DNA from: JABCPE02 sp963518845
GTDB taxonomy: Bacteria; Bacteroidota; Bacteroidia; Flavobacteriales; Weeksellaceae
DNA: 5,246 bases
NCBI GenBank assembly: GCA_963518845.1
Contig: CAUQKV010000053.1
Coordinates: forward strand, 1-5,246
Reading direction: 5' to 3'
The position numbers and the translations under genes were made by a program. Shown in pieces: positions 1-5,246 of this stretch. The notes beneath the pieces are model-generated. The model was given only the letters and a program-made list of their open reading frames with translations, was not told where the DNA came from and made no database searches. Position 1 is the stretch's first letter. Every line of letters begins with the position of its first letter.

Positions 1-239
1 ATTCCTGTTTGATTATTATCATCCTCAAAACCAGCTCTTTCATCCATATCATAGTAGTCAGGCTCCTGCCATGCTATTTTTCTTTCTATTTTGTCCGTTG
101 CAGGGTCATAATAGATACCATCTGTCTCTGTGTATCCAGACTGGATACCACAAGAAACCAAAAACAATCCACTTGCCAAAGCTAAGGCTGTCTTGGAGAC
201 AAAAGGGATTATTGTATCAGAAAATGTATTATTTTTCAT
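1..239 (-). CDS. Putative lipoprotein, N-terminal part (3' end beyond window)
   Basis: Reading the minus strand from ATG at 239 gives 79 uninterrupted codons that continue past the left edge. The N-terminus has a rather long, weakly charged n-region (MKNNTFSDTIIPFVSK), a hydrophobic stretch around residues 17-28, and a lipobox LVSC-G with the lipidated cysteine at residue 30. This indicates signal peptidase II processing and anchoring in an envelope membrane. After the Cys the chain is Gly/Tyr/Asp-rich (GIQSGYTETDGIYYDPATDK) and then strongly acidic (PDYYDMDERAGFEDDNN), which suggests an exposed, poorly folded linker. No clear acidic surface-export signal directly follows the Cys. The gene is divergent from proS with 126 bp between the starts. 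No enzymatic domain is visible in the part present and I do not recognise a named family. The signal sequence is convincing; the function is unknown. Confidence 0.82.
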   Translation of the reverse strand, partial: MKNNTFSDTIIPFVSKTALALASGLFLVSCGIQSGYTETDGIYYDPATDKIERKIAWQEPDYYDMDERAGFEDDNNQTG

Positions 240-263
240 ACCAAATGGTTTAATGTTAATTAC

Positions 264-271
264 TATATTTG
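264..271 (+). promoter_or_regulatory. Possible -7 box of the proS promoter
   Basis: TATATTTG matches the Bacteroidota sigma-ABfrA -7 consensus TAnnTTTG. A TTG -33 element at the expected 17-23 nt upstream is not visible, so the call rests on one box only. If used, transcription would begin near 277 and give a leader of roughly 90 nt that contains the inverted repeat at 297-333. Confidence 0.35.
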
Positions 272-296
272 CAGAATAATTACCAATAATTATACC

Positions 297-333
297 AAAA
301 ATCATATAGGAGTAATCCTGAATAATGATTTTT
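297..333 (+). repeat. Nested inverted repeat in the proS leader
   Basis: The outer arms AAAAATCAT (297-305) and ATGATTTTT (325-333) are perfect 9-bp complements. Inside lies a second small hairpin, AGGA (308-311) and TCCT (316-319), closed by a GTAA loop that would be a GNRA tetraloop in RNA. The two stems are separated by an asymmetric internal loop. The element starts 69 nt and ends 33 nt before the proS ATG. It could be an RNA structure in the proS leader, a protein-binding palindrome between the divergent genes, or chance in A/T-rich DNA. The 3' arm ends in five T, but GC content of the outer stem is low, so a terminator role is unlikely. Confidence 0.4.
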
Positions 334-365
334 ATCAGTAAAAATAAAAAAATATTTTAATATTT

Positions 366-1841
366 ATGGCAAAATTAACTTCAAGAGCAGAAGATTATAG
401 TAAATGGTATAACGAACTTATCGTAGGAGCAGACCTAGCGGAGAACTCAGGTGTTCGTGGCTGTATGGTTATTAAGCCGTATGGATACGCTATTTGGGAG
501 AAGATGAGAGATGAGCTGGACAGAAGATTTAAGGAAACAGGACACCAAAACGCTTATTTCCCGATTTTCGTTCCGAAAAGTTTGTTTGAAGCAGAAGAAA
601 AAAACGCAGAGGGATTTGCTAAAGAATGTGCGGTAGTTACGCACTATCGTTTGAAAACAGACCCAGAAAATCCATCAAAACTTATCGTAGATCCAGAAGC
701 AAAATTGGAGGAAGAGCTTATCGTTCGTCCTACCTCGGAAGCGATTATTTGGAATACTTATAAAAACTGGATTCAGTCTTATAGAGACCTTCCGATACTT
801 ATAAACCAATGGGCAAATGTGGTTCGATGGGAGATGAGAACGCGTCCGTTTCTTCGTACTTCGGAATTCCTTTGGCAGGAAGGGCACACGGCTCACGCCA
901 CCAAGGAAGAAGCAGAAGCAGAAGCAAAACAGATGATGGAAGTCTATGCTGATTTCTCTGAAAAAATGATGGCAGTGCCGGTGGTTCGCGGACTGAAATC
1001 TCCAAGCGAGAGATTCGCAGGAGCAGACGAAACCTATTGTATAGAAGCGATGATGCAGGACGGAAAGGCGCTTCAGGCTGGGACTTCGCACTTTTTAGGA
1101 CAAAACTTCGCAAAAGCATTCGATGTGAAATTCACAAACAGCGAAGGAAAGATAGAGTACGCATGGGCATCATCATGGGGAGTATCTACCCGATTGATGG
1201 GGGCGCTTATCATGTCGCATTCAGATGATTTTGGATTGGTTCTGCCGCCGAAACTTGCACCAATACAAGTAGTTATCGTGCCGATATTCAAAGGTGAGGA
1301 GCAATTAGCCCAAATCGATGAGGTGGCTTTTGGAATTAGTGAAAAACTGAAAGCGCTGGGAATTTCTGTAAAATACGACAACCGCGCTACGCACAAACCA
1401 GGCTGGAAATTTGCAGAATACGAGCTGAAAGGTGTGCCGGTGAGAGTAGCCATAGGACCAAAGGATTTAGAAAACGGCATGGTGGAAATCGCGAGACGAG
1501 ATACGCTGAGCAAAGAAACTCAGCCGATAGCAGGGGTGGAGAATTACATTCACCAGCTTCTTACGAAAATTCAGGAAGGCATCTATCAGCGCGCGCTTAA
1601 CTTCCGAAATGAAAACATCACAAAAGTGGATACTTACGAGGAGTTCAAAAAAGTTTTGGAGGAAAAAGGCGGTTTCATCGCAGCCCACTGGGATGGAACG
1701 GAGGAAGAAGAGGAACGCATCAAGGAGGAAACCAAAGCCACCATACGATGTATTCCGCTGGATGCTGTGGAGGAAGACGGTGTGTCCCTTATTTCAGGGA
1801 AACCTTCCAAGCGCAGAGTTCTTTTCGCTAAGGCGTATTAA
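366..1841 (+). CDS. proS: Prolyl-tRNA synthetase (class II, eukaryote/archaea-type)
   Basis: This 491-residue cytoplasmic enzyme charges tRNA-Pro with proline using ATP. Class II landmarks are in order: motif 1 region with GCMVIKPYGYAIWEKM (32-47), the TSE proline-binding loop (123-125, RPTSEAI), motif 2 with R154-W-E156 and its loop FLRTSEFLWQEGHTAH (162-177), the conserved TSHFLGQNF (240-248), and motif 3 WGVSTRLMGALIM with R276. An anticodon-binding domain follows (about 300-400), then the C-terminal domain ending in FAKAY with the terminal Tyr typical of this subtype. Motifs 2 and 3 are only about 100 residues apart, so the bacterial INS editing domain is absent. In the C-terminal domain only Cys462 remains of the usual four zinc cysteines. 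The ATG at 366 gives the normal MAKLTSRAEDYSKWYNELI start; no Shine-Dalgarno is seen. It is first in a probable two-gene transcript with the hydrolase 6 bp downstream. Confidence 0.98.
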   Translation: MAKLTSRAEDYSKWYNELIVGADLAENSGVRGCMVIKPYGYAIWEKMRDELDRRFKETGHQNAYFPIFVPKSLFEAEEKNAEGFAKECAVVTHYRLKTDPENPSKLIVDPEAKLEEELIVRPTSEAIIWNTYKNWIQSYRDLPILINQWANVVRWEMRTRPFLRTSEFLWQEGHTAHATKEEAEAEAKQMMEVYADFSEKMMAVPVVRGLKSPSERFAGADETYCIEAMMQDGKALQAGTSHFLGQNFAKAFDVKFTNSEGKIEYAWASSWGVSTRLMGALIMSHSDDFGLVLPPKLAPIQVVIVPIFKGEEQLAQIDEVAFGISEKLKALGISVKYDNRATHKPGWKFAEYELKGVPVRVAIGPKDLENGMVEIARRDTLSKETQPIAGVENYIHQLLTKIQEGIYQRALNFRNENITKVDTYEEFKKVLEEKGGFIAAHWDGTEEEEERIKEETKATIRCIPLDAVEEDGVSLISGKPSKRRVLFAKAY

Positions 1842-1847
1842 AAGTAT

Positions 1848-2666
1848 ATGAAATCACATTTTCTTTTTATTTGTTTGATTAGTTATTCTTATCTATTTTC
1901 TCAGAATTTGGATGAAGATAAATACTACGCTGAAACCAAAACAATTTTTATAGAATCTGAAATATTTGGTAAGAAGAGGGAATTGGAAGTATTTTTCCCA
2001 GATGAATACTTCTGGCATCCCGAGAAAAAATTCAGTGTCTTATATCTATTGGATGCTCAGAATTTTAGAATATTTAACTATGTAAAAGGAAACATAGAAC
2101 TGCTTTCTATGAATTATATGGAGCCTATGATTATTGTTGGAATAGCAACAGAAGATAGATGGTTTGAATTTTTACCAAAGAACAACCATCCTGAAACTCT
2201 GAAAGTGTATAATCCTCCAATAGGAGGAGCGGACAAATTAGTATTTCATATAAAAAATGAAGTAGAAAGTTATATAAAGAATAATTTTAGGGTAAATAAA
2301 AAGAGATGGGGGCTTGGGCATTCTCTCGGGGCTACATTTTTAATGTATTTTAATACAAAGGAAAAAGATTTCTTTGATTATAATATCTTATTAAGTCCCA
2401 ATTTTAGTTACGATAAAGAACAAATGATAGATAGGATAAAGGATTTTGTAAAAAAGTCTGTATTTGATAGAGAAAAAGTATTCCATATTTACAGCGGCTA
2501 TGGCGATTCTTATGAAGAACAATTCAATTTATCACTAAAGAAGATAAATTCTTGGATAAAAGCTCAAAAGAAGCATAATTTCATTTGGAAATATGAAAGA
2601 TTAAATATAAACAGCCACGATAAAGTATGGTTGGAAGGCGTATATAAGGGATTACTAAGACAATGA
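1848..2666 (+). CDS. Secreted alpha/beta-hydrolase, putative esterase (COG2819-like)
   Basis: The 272-residue protein starts with a Sec signal peptide (MKSHFLFICLISYSYLFSQ, cleavage probably before or after Q19), so it is likely periplasmic or exported. The fold signature is that of the Fes/IroE/esterase-D-like alpha/beta-hydrolases: a beta-strand ending VLYLLDAQ (64-71), a second strand MIIVGIATEDRW (94-105), the nucleophile elbow GHSLG with Ser159, a following LLSPNFSYD (181-189), an acidic candidate Asp220 in SGYGDSYEE, and the catalytic His candidate His257 in NSHDKVW. Family members cleave esters, including siderophore esters and acyl-thioesters, but the substrate here cannot be told. 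It lies 6 bp after proS with no visible promoter, so it is probably read through from it. Its codons are much more A/T-rich than those of proS (12 G/C in 2341-2400 against 33 in 1681-1740), which hints at different ancestry. It ends 6 bp before the terminator hairpin. Confidence 0.88.
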   Translation: MKSHFLFICLISYSYLFSQNLDEDKYYAETKTIFIESEIFGKKRELEVFFPDEYFWHPEKKFSVLYLLDAQNFRIFNYVKGNIELLSMNYMEPMIIVGIATEDRWFEFLPKNNHPETLKVYNPPIGGADKLVFHIKNEVESYIKNNFRVNKKRWGLGHSLGATFLMYFNTKEKDFFDYNILLSPNFSYDKEQMIDRIKDFVKKSVFDREKVFHIYSGYGDSYEEQFNLSLKKINSWIKAQKKHNFIWKYERLNINSHDKVWLEGVYKGLLRQ

Positions 2667-2672
2667 ATAAGC

Positions 2673-2698
2673 AAAACCACCTCAACTAAGGTGGTTTT
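2673..2698. terminator. Bidirectional intrinsic terminator between convergent genes
   Basis: A perfect 10-bp stem, AAAACCACCT (2673-2682) and AGGTGGTTTT (2689-2698), encloses the 6-nt loop CAACTA. Since the arms begin with A4 and end with T4, the transcript from either strand forms a G/C-cored hairpin followed by a short U run. It sits 6 bp after the hydrolase stop, and on the minus strand it overlaps the last codons and stop (2684-2682) of the zinc-ribbon gene. The T tracts are short (four), so termination may be incomplete. Confidence 0.85.
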
Positions 2699-3269
2699 CG
2701 TTGATTAGGTTTTTCCATCTTTGTATGATTTTTAAAATCACATCGCGATTCTTTTTACTTTTGATGAAAGTGGGAAGTTTAGCCACCAATGACATTCCTT
2801 CTCGCTCACGGAGGTCGGAAGAAACATAATCCTCTATTACCTTTATATGGAGTGTATTTTCTGCCCAAAAGAGATTTTCCCGCACATTTTCTTGAAAAAA
2901 ATAAGGCAGCCCAAAAATATAATCACATTTTAGCCCGTCTTTATTTGGGTTTATTTTTTTGTAGGATTTTTCATAGTGAGGTTTTATGGATAAGGGAAAA
3001 GAGCAATTTTGACATTTGATGAGAACTTCATCCATTTTGTTTTTCATTCCGTGCTGTTCGTTGTGAATGGCCGTGCCACAGTTTGGACAGTTTAGCTTGA
3101 TAACAGCGGTATAAGACTGCAGGTCTTCACTTTTCTTTTCGTATCCACAATGATAGCAGTGGACTAGGTGTCCATCAGGCGTTATAATAGCAGAATTCTG
3201 GCATTCAGGACAAACAACCCAAGTGCCTTCTTCCCATATTTTGACATGTTTTTCTTGATAACGCTTCAT
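2682..3269 (-). CDS. Double zinc-ribbon protein (TFIIB-type zinc-ribbon-like), function unknown
   Basis: The 195-residue soluble protein has two tandem Cys4 zinc ribbons: C20-P-E-C23 with C38-Y-H-C41, and C61-P-N-C64 with C86-Q-N-C89. There is no signal peptide or membrane segment, so it should be cytoplasmic. The C-terminal half carries the pattern FGLPYFFQ (118-125), LFWAENTLHIKVIEDYV (133-149), LRERE (153-157) and AKLPTFIKSKKNRDVILKII (163-182). From memory this matches a widespread uncharacterised bacterial family annotated as TFIIB-type zinc-ribbon proteins, in which a wholly conserved LP-x-W/F-I/M-K-x-x-KNR block recurs. The start MKRYQEKHV (ATG at 3269) is chosen because it lies 11 nt after the upstream stop; a longer in-frame start at 3344 would overlap the preceding gene by 64 nt and adds a non-homologous-looking leader. 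It is last in the feoB-barrel-ribbon block. Its final codons (ENHLS, stop) form one arm of the terminator. Confidence 0.82.
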   Translation of the reverse strand: MKRYQEKHVKIWEEGTWVVCPECQNSAIITPDGHLVHCYHCGYEKKSEDLQSYTAVIKLNCPNCGTAIHNEQHGMKNKMDEVLIKCQNCSFPLSIKPHYEKSYKKINPNKDGLKCDYIFGLPYFFQENVRENLFWAENTLHIKVIEDYVSSDLREREGMSLVAKLPTFIKSKKNRDVILKIIQRWKNLINENHLS

Positions 3270-3280
3270 TTTATGAGAAA

Positions 3281-3940
3281 TTATTTCTTTTTGCCAGAAA
3301 AGAACCCGAATTTTTCTAAAGGCACCAGCAGGGACAGCATCCAATAATGCTTGTTGGGTTTTTCTTTTTCGGACTGCATGTAGTACATTAGCTGTGGAGT
3401 GAGCCAGCTGAGACTTACGCTTGTTCCTAAATAAACTCTATTGCGCAGTTTTCCGTTTTCCAGATTTATATAGATTTCATCATGGGCATAGAGGCTTACG
3501 GGAATGTCTTTGACTTTTATTTTGTAGTTTAGTCCTAATCTATTTCTGTAAGTAGCAGTATTACTAGCATAGTTTTTTATCTGATAGTAGTACATATTTC
3601 TGTCAGTAATGGATAGTTTATTACTGATAGGCAGGGTGAAAGTGGCATAAGCCATTATCTGGTGTTCTGCGTTTTCGCTCTTGGATTCATAATCTTGAAA
3701 AAAGGCATAACCAGGCGTCAGCGAGATGTATTTATTAACCGTGAATGTCGGCAAAACCCTTGCAATGTACGAGTTGTCAGTCGGGCTGTATCCACCGAAG
3801 GTCGTTAGTTTTCCTAAATTTCCCATATTCGCAGTAAAACCTACCACTACGAAAGAATGCGGTGCATCTATCGCCTGTGATTTTAGGGAAGCAGAAATAG
3901 AAAGGGTAAAAAATAATATAATGATTTTCAGTCGATTCAT
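3281..3940 (-). CDS. DUF2490-like outer-membrane beta-barrel protein
   Basis: The 219-residue protein begins with a Sec signal peptide (MNRLKIIILFFTLSISASLKS, cleavage near residue 21-23). The rest alternates short amphipathic, aromatic-rich strands: FVVVGFTANMG, IARVLPTFTVN, ISLTPGYAFFQDY, QIMAYATFTLPIS, SITDRNMYYYQIKNY, YRNRLGLNYKIKV, VSLYAHDEIYINL, RVYLGTSVSLSW, PQLMYYMQSE and YWMLSLLVPLEKF. This pattern, the LTPGYAF and YRNRLGLNY segments, and the DE(I/L)(Y/F) strand resemble the DUF2490 family of Bacteroidota outer-membrane proteins of unknown role. The last strand ends in F but is followed by a short basic tail, GKKK. The ATG at 3940 is preferred over an in-frame GTG at 3958 because the latter overlaps a promoter-like box and weakens the signal peptide. 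It lies 52 bp after feoB and 11 bp before the zinc-ribbon gene. Pore, adhesion or structural roles are all possible. Confidence 0.78.
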   Translation of the reverse strand: MNRLKIIILFFTLSISASLKSQAIDAPHSFVVVGFTANMGNLGKLTTFGGYSPTDNSYIARVLPTFTVNKYISLTPGYAFFQDYESKSENAEHQIMAYATFTLPISNKLSITDRNMYYYQIKNYASNTATYRNRLGLNYKIKVKDIPVSLYAHDEIYINLENGKLRNRVYLGTSVSLSWLTPQLMYYMQSEKEKPNKHYWMLSLLVPLEKFGFFSGKKK

Positions 3941-3957
3941 TTTATTAAAATTTACCA

Positions 3958-3983
3958 CAAAGATAACGAAAGTGAAAAATCAA
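3958..3983 (-). promoter_or_regulatory. Promoter-like element for the barrel/zinc-ribbon genes
   Basis: On the minus strand TATCTTTG (3965-3958) fits the Bacteroidota -7 consensus TAnnTTTG, with an upstream TTTTG (TTG at 3983-3981) as a -33 candidate. The 15-nt spacer is shorter than the usual 17-23 nt, which lowers confidence. Transcription would start about 11-13 nt before the ATG at 3940, giving a short leader and arguing against the GTG at 3958 as start. Confidence 0.45.
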
Positions 3984-3992
3984 AACATTTAT

Positions 3993-5246
3993 TTAATGAA
4001 AGAAATTCCAAATCTGCGTAACGATAAAACATACTATAAACCCATATAAAACAGGAAGAAAAGTAGCGATGCTTGTCCATTTTTTGCTTCCAGTTTCTTT
4101 ATAAATGGTGTAAATAGTGGTGCTGCATGGGTTGTGCAGCAGACTAAACAGCATGAGATTTATAGCAGTGAGGGTAGTCCATCCTCCCATTTGCAGAATT
4201 GAGGCGATTTCGTTATCCGAAGTTTCAAATAACACACCTGCTAAGGCATCATTTCCTAAGGTTAAAGAAGTGAGCATCAATATTGTAGGAATTACGATTT
4301 CGTTGGCAGGAATAGCCAAGATGTAAGCCAAAAGAATAACGCCATTCAGCCCTAAAAACAGCCCGAAAGGCTCCAGCCCGTCTATCATCCATAGAGCAAG
4401 TGGGTGACCGCCGATGCTGATATTGGAAATCAACCAAATAGCTGCTCCTGCTGGAACAGCGAAGACTATGGCTCTCCATAGGACTATCAGCGTTCTGTCT
4501 ATCAGAGAAGTGTATATCGTTTGCCATATTTGTGGAGGTCTGTAAGGCGGCAGCTCCAAGGTGAAAAACGAAGCCTCTCCTTTGAGTAATGTTCTCGATA
4601 AAAGCCAAGAAGTAAAAAATGTAAGTGCAACGCCTAAAATCACGATGCCTACAACCGCAAGCATGGAAACAAGCCCTGACCACTGCTCTGGAACTAAAAC
4701 TCCTATAAATAGGGTAGCCATAAGAATCTGCGTGCCCCATCTTCCGTTACATAGCGCAAAATTATTCGTGATGATAGCGATGAGTTTTTCCCTAGGGCTG
4801 TTGATGATTCTAGTAGCCACCACACCAGCAGCATTACACCCGAAGCCCATACTCATGGTAAGCGCCTGTTTCCCATGGGCACCTGTTTTTCTGAAAATTC
4901 TATCCAAATTAAAAGCCACTCTTGGTAAATAACCAAAATCTTCCAAAAGAGTAAATAATGGGAAAAATATCGCCATAGGAGGGAGCATCACGGAAACAAC
5001 CCAAGCCGTGGCAAGGTAGATACCATCTATCAGTAATCCGCTCAGCCACCAAGGGAAATTAAGCTCATTGGCTCCCATTTTTAGAAAAGGATAAATCTTC
5101 TCTAAAAGCAAGAAAGAGAGAAATTCTGATGGGTAGTTAGCCCCGATGATAGTCAGCCATAAAACCAAACTCAATAAAAGAAACATTATCCCAAAGCCCC
5201 ATATTCTATGTGTGACCAGATTGTCTATCATTCGCTCTATACGGAA
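3993..5246 (-). CDS. feoB: Ferrous iron transport protein B, C-terminal membrane part (5' end beyond window)
   Basis: The reading frame is open to the right edge (codons for FRIER precede the internal Met at 5231), so the N-terminal G-protein domain and spacer domain of FeoB lie outside; 417 residues are seen. Numbering from that Met, the transmembrane domain shows a first membrane helix (about 10-30), an amphipathic loop with WWLSGLLIDGIYLATAWVVS (61-80), the LLEDFGYLPRVAFNLDRIFRK segment (95-115), the Gate signature GFGCNAAGVVATRI (129-142, Cys132), a second Gate LCNGRWGTQ (160-168, Cys161), IPANEIVIPTILM (307-319), and LLHNPCSTTIYTIYKETGSKKW (364-385, Cys369). FeoB imports Fe2+ across the inner membrane. 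The Gate motifs differ from the E. coli-type GCNVPA and CxARLPV forms, defining a subtype known from Bacteroidota and other anaerobes. No terminator follows the stop, so read-through into the barrel gene is possible. No small Cys-rich FeoB-associated protein gene follows it. Confidence 0.95.
   Translation of the reverse strand, partial: FRIERMIDNLVTHRIWGFGIMFLLLSLVLWLTIIGANYPSEFLSFLLLEKIYPFLKMGANELNFPWWLSGLLIDGIYLATAWVVSVMLPPMAIFFPLFTLLEDFGYLPRVAFNLDRIFRKTGAHGKQALTMSMGFGCNAAGVVATRIINSPREKLIAIITNNFALCNGRWGTQILMATLFIGVLVPEQWSGLVSMLAVVGIVILGVALTFFTSWLLSRTLLKGEASFFTLELPPYRPPQIWQTIYTSLIDRTLIVLWRAIVFAVPAGAAIWLISNISIGGHPLALWMIDGLEPFGLFLGLNGVILLAYILAIPANEIVIPTILMLTSLTLGNDALAGVLFETSDNEIASILQMGGWTTLTAINLMLFSLLHNPCSTTIYTIYKETGSKKWTSIATFLPVLYGFIVCFIVTQIWNFFH

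Larger units (their letters stand above)
240..365. other. Divergent intergenic region, lipoprotein / proS
   Basis: This 126-bp, very A/T-rich spacer separates two divergently transcribed genes and must hold promoters for both. It contains one plus-strand TAnnTTTG-type box (264-271) and a nested inverted repeat (297-333), listed separately. No convincing promoter for the lipoprotein was found on the minus strand; the nearest TAnnTTTG-like octamer (303-296) has one mismatch and lacks an upstream TTG. The run of A and T just before the proS ATG, without a purine-rich Shine-Dalgarno, is typical of Bacteroidota translation starts. Confidence 0.7.

Noticed and set aside
71..253. Plus-strand 60-codon frame
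   Set aside because: It overlaps the minus-strand lipoprotein frame, which has a proper signal peptide and lipobox and is far better supported.
296..303. Minus-strand GATTTTTG as a -7 box for the lipoprotein gene
   Set aside because: One mismatch to TAnnTTTG, no TTG at a suitable distance, and it coincides with the inverted-repeat arm; too weak to call.
675..1119. Long open frames on the minus strand inside proS (including 675-1091, 799-1119 and 1073-1513)
   Set aside because: They lie wholly within the strongly supported proS gene, and their translations are Ser/Arg/Phe/Cys-rich with no domain pattern; they are antisense shadows.
3986..3998. CATTAAATAAATG (minus strand) as a terminator after feoB
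   Set aside because: Only a 4-bp A/T-rich stem, no G/C core and no U tract directly after it.
3726..4049. Plus-strand frame spanning the feoB/barrel intergenic region
   Set aside because: Mostly antisense to the barrel gene and covering the promoter-like region; no domain or start-site support.
4249..4740. Minus-strand 163-codon frame overlapping feoB, and plus-strand frames at 4117-4326 and 4561-4932
   Set aside because: The feoB frame is intact over this stretch and shows all the family motifs; the other frames have no recognisable features.

Overview
The window looks like a chromosomal segment from a member of the Bacteroidota, most likely class Flavobacteriia and perhaps the Weeksellaceae (Chryseobacterium/Riemerella-like). 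This is an inference from protein style and gene set: A/T-rich start regions without Shine-Dalgarno sequences, TAnnTTTG-type promoter boxes, a eukaryote/archaea-type prolyl-tRNA synthetase, a DUF2490-like outer-membrane protein and an FeoB of the GCNAAG type. The species cannot be fixed from the sequence alone.

Layout. Positions 1-239 (minus) hold the N-terminal 79 codons of a lipoprotein that runs off the left edge; it was found by reading the minus strand directly. A 126-bp divergent intergenic region (240-365) follows, with a possible promoter box and a nested inverted repeat in the proS leader. proS (366-1841, plus) and a secreted alpha/beta-hydrolase (1848-2666, plus) are 6 bp apart and probably co-transcribed. 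They face a minus-strand block across one symmetrical hairpin terminator (2673-2698) that also encodes the last codons of the opposing gene. The minus-strand block reads, in transcription order: feoB (5246-3993, 5' end outside the window), a DUF2490-like outer-membrane beta-barrel protein (3940-3281), and a cytoplasmic protein with two zinc ribbons (3269-2682). The last two genes are 11 bp apart. A promoter-like element sits in the 52 bp between feoB and the barrel gene.

How the parts may work together. ProRS is housekeeping translation. The hydrolase behind it is far more A/T-rich and may be an accessory passenger. FeoB is the inner-membrane ferrous iron (or Mn) importer. The barrel and zinc-ribbon proteins behind it form a conserved-looking but functionally unassigned pair, and a metal-related role is only a guess from position. 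No mobile element, CRISPR array, tRNA or rRNA was seen. The window is mostly ordinary core genome; the least explained items are the feoB-barrel-zinc-ribbon block, the proS leader structure and the partial lipoprotein.
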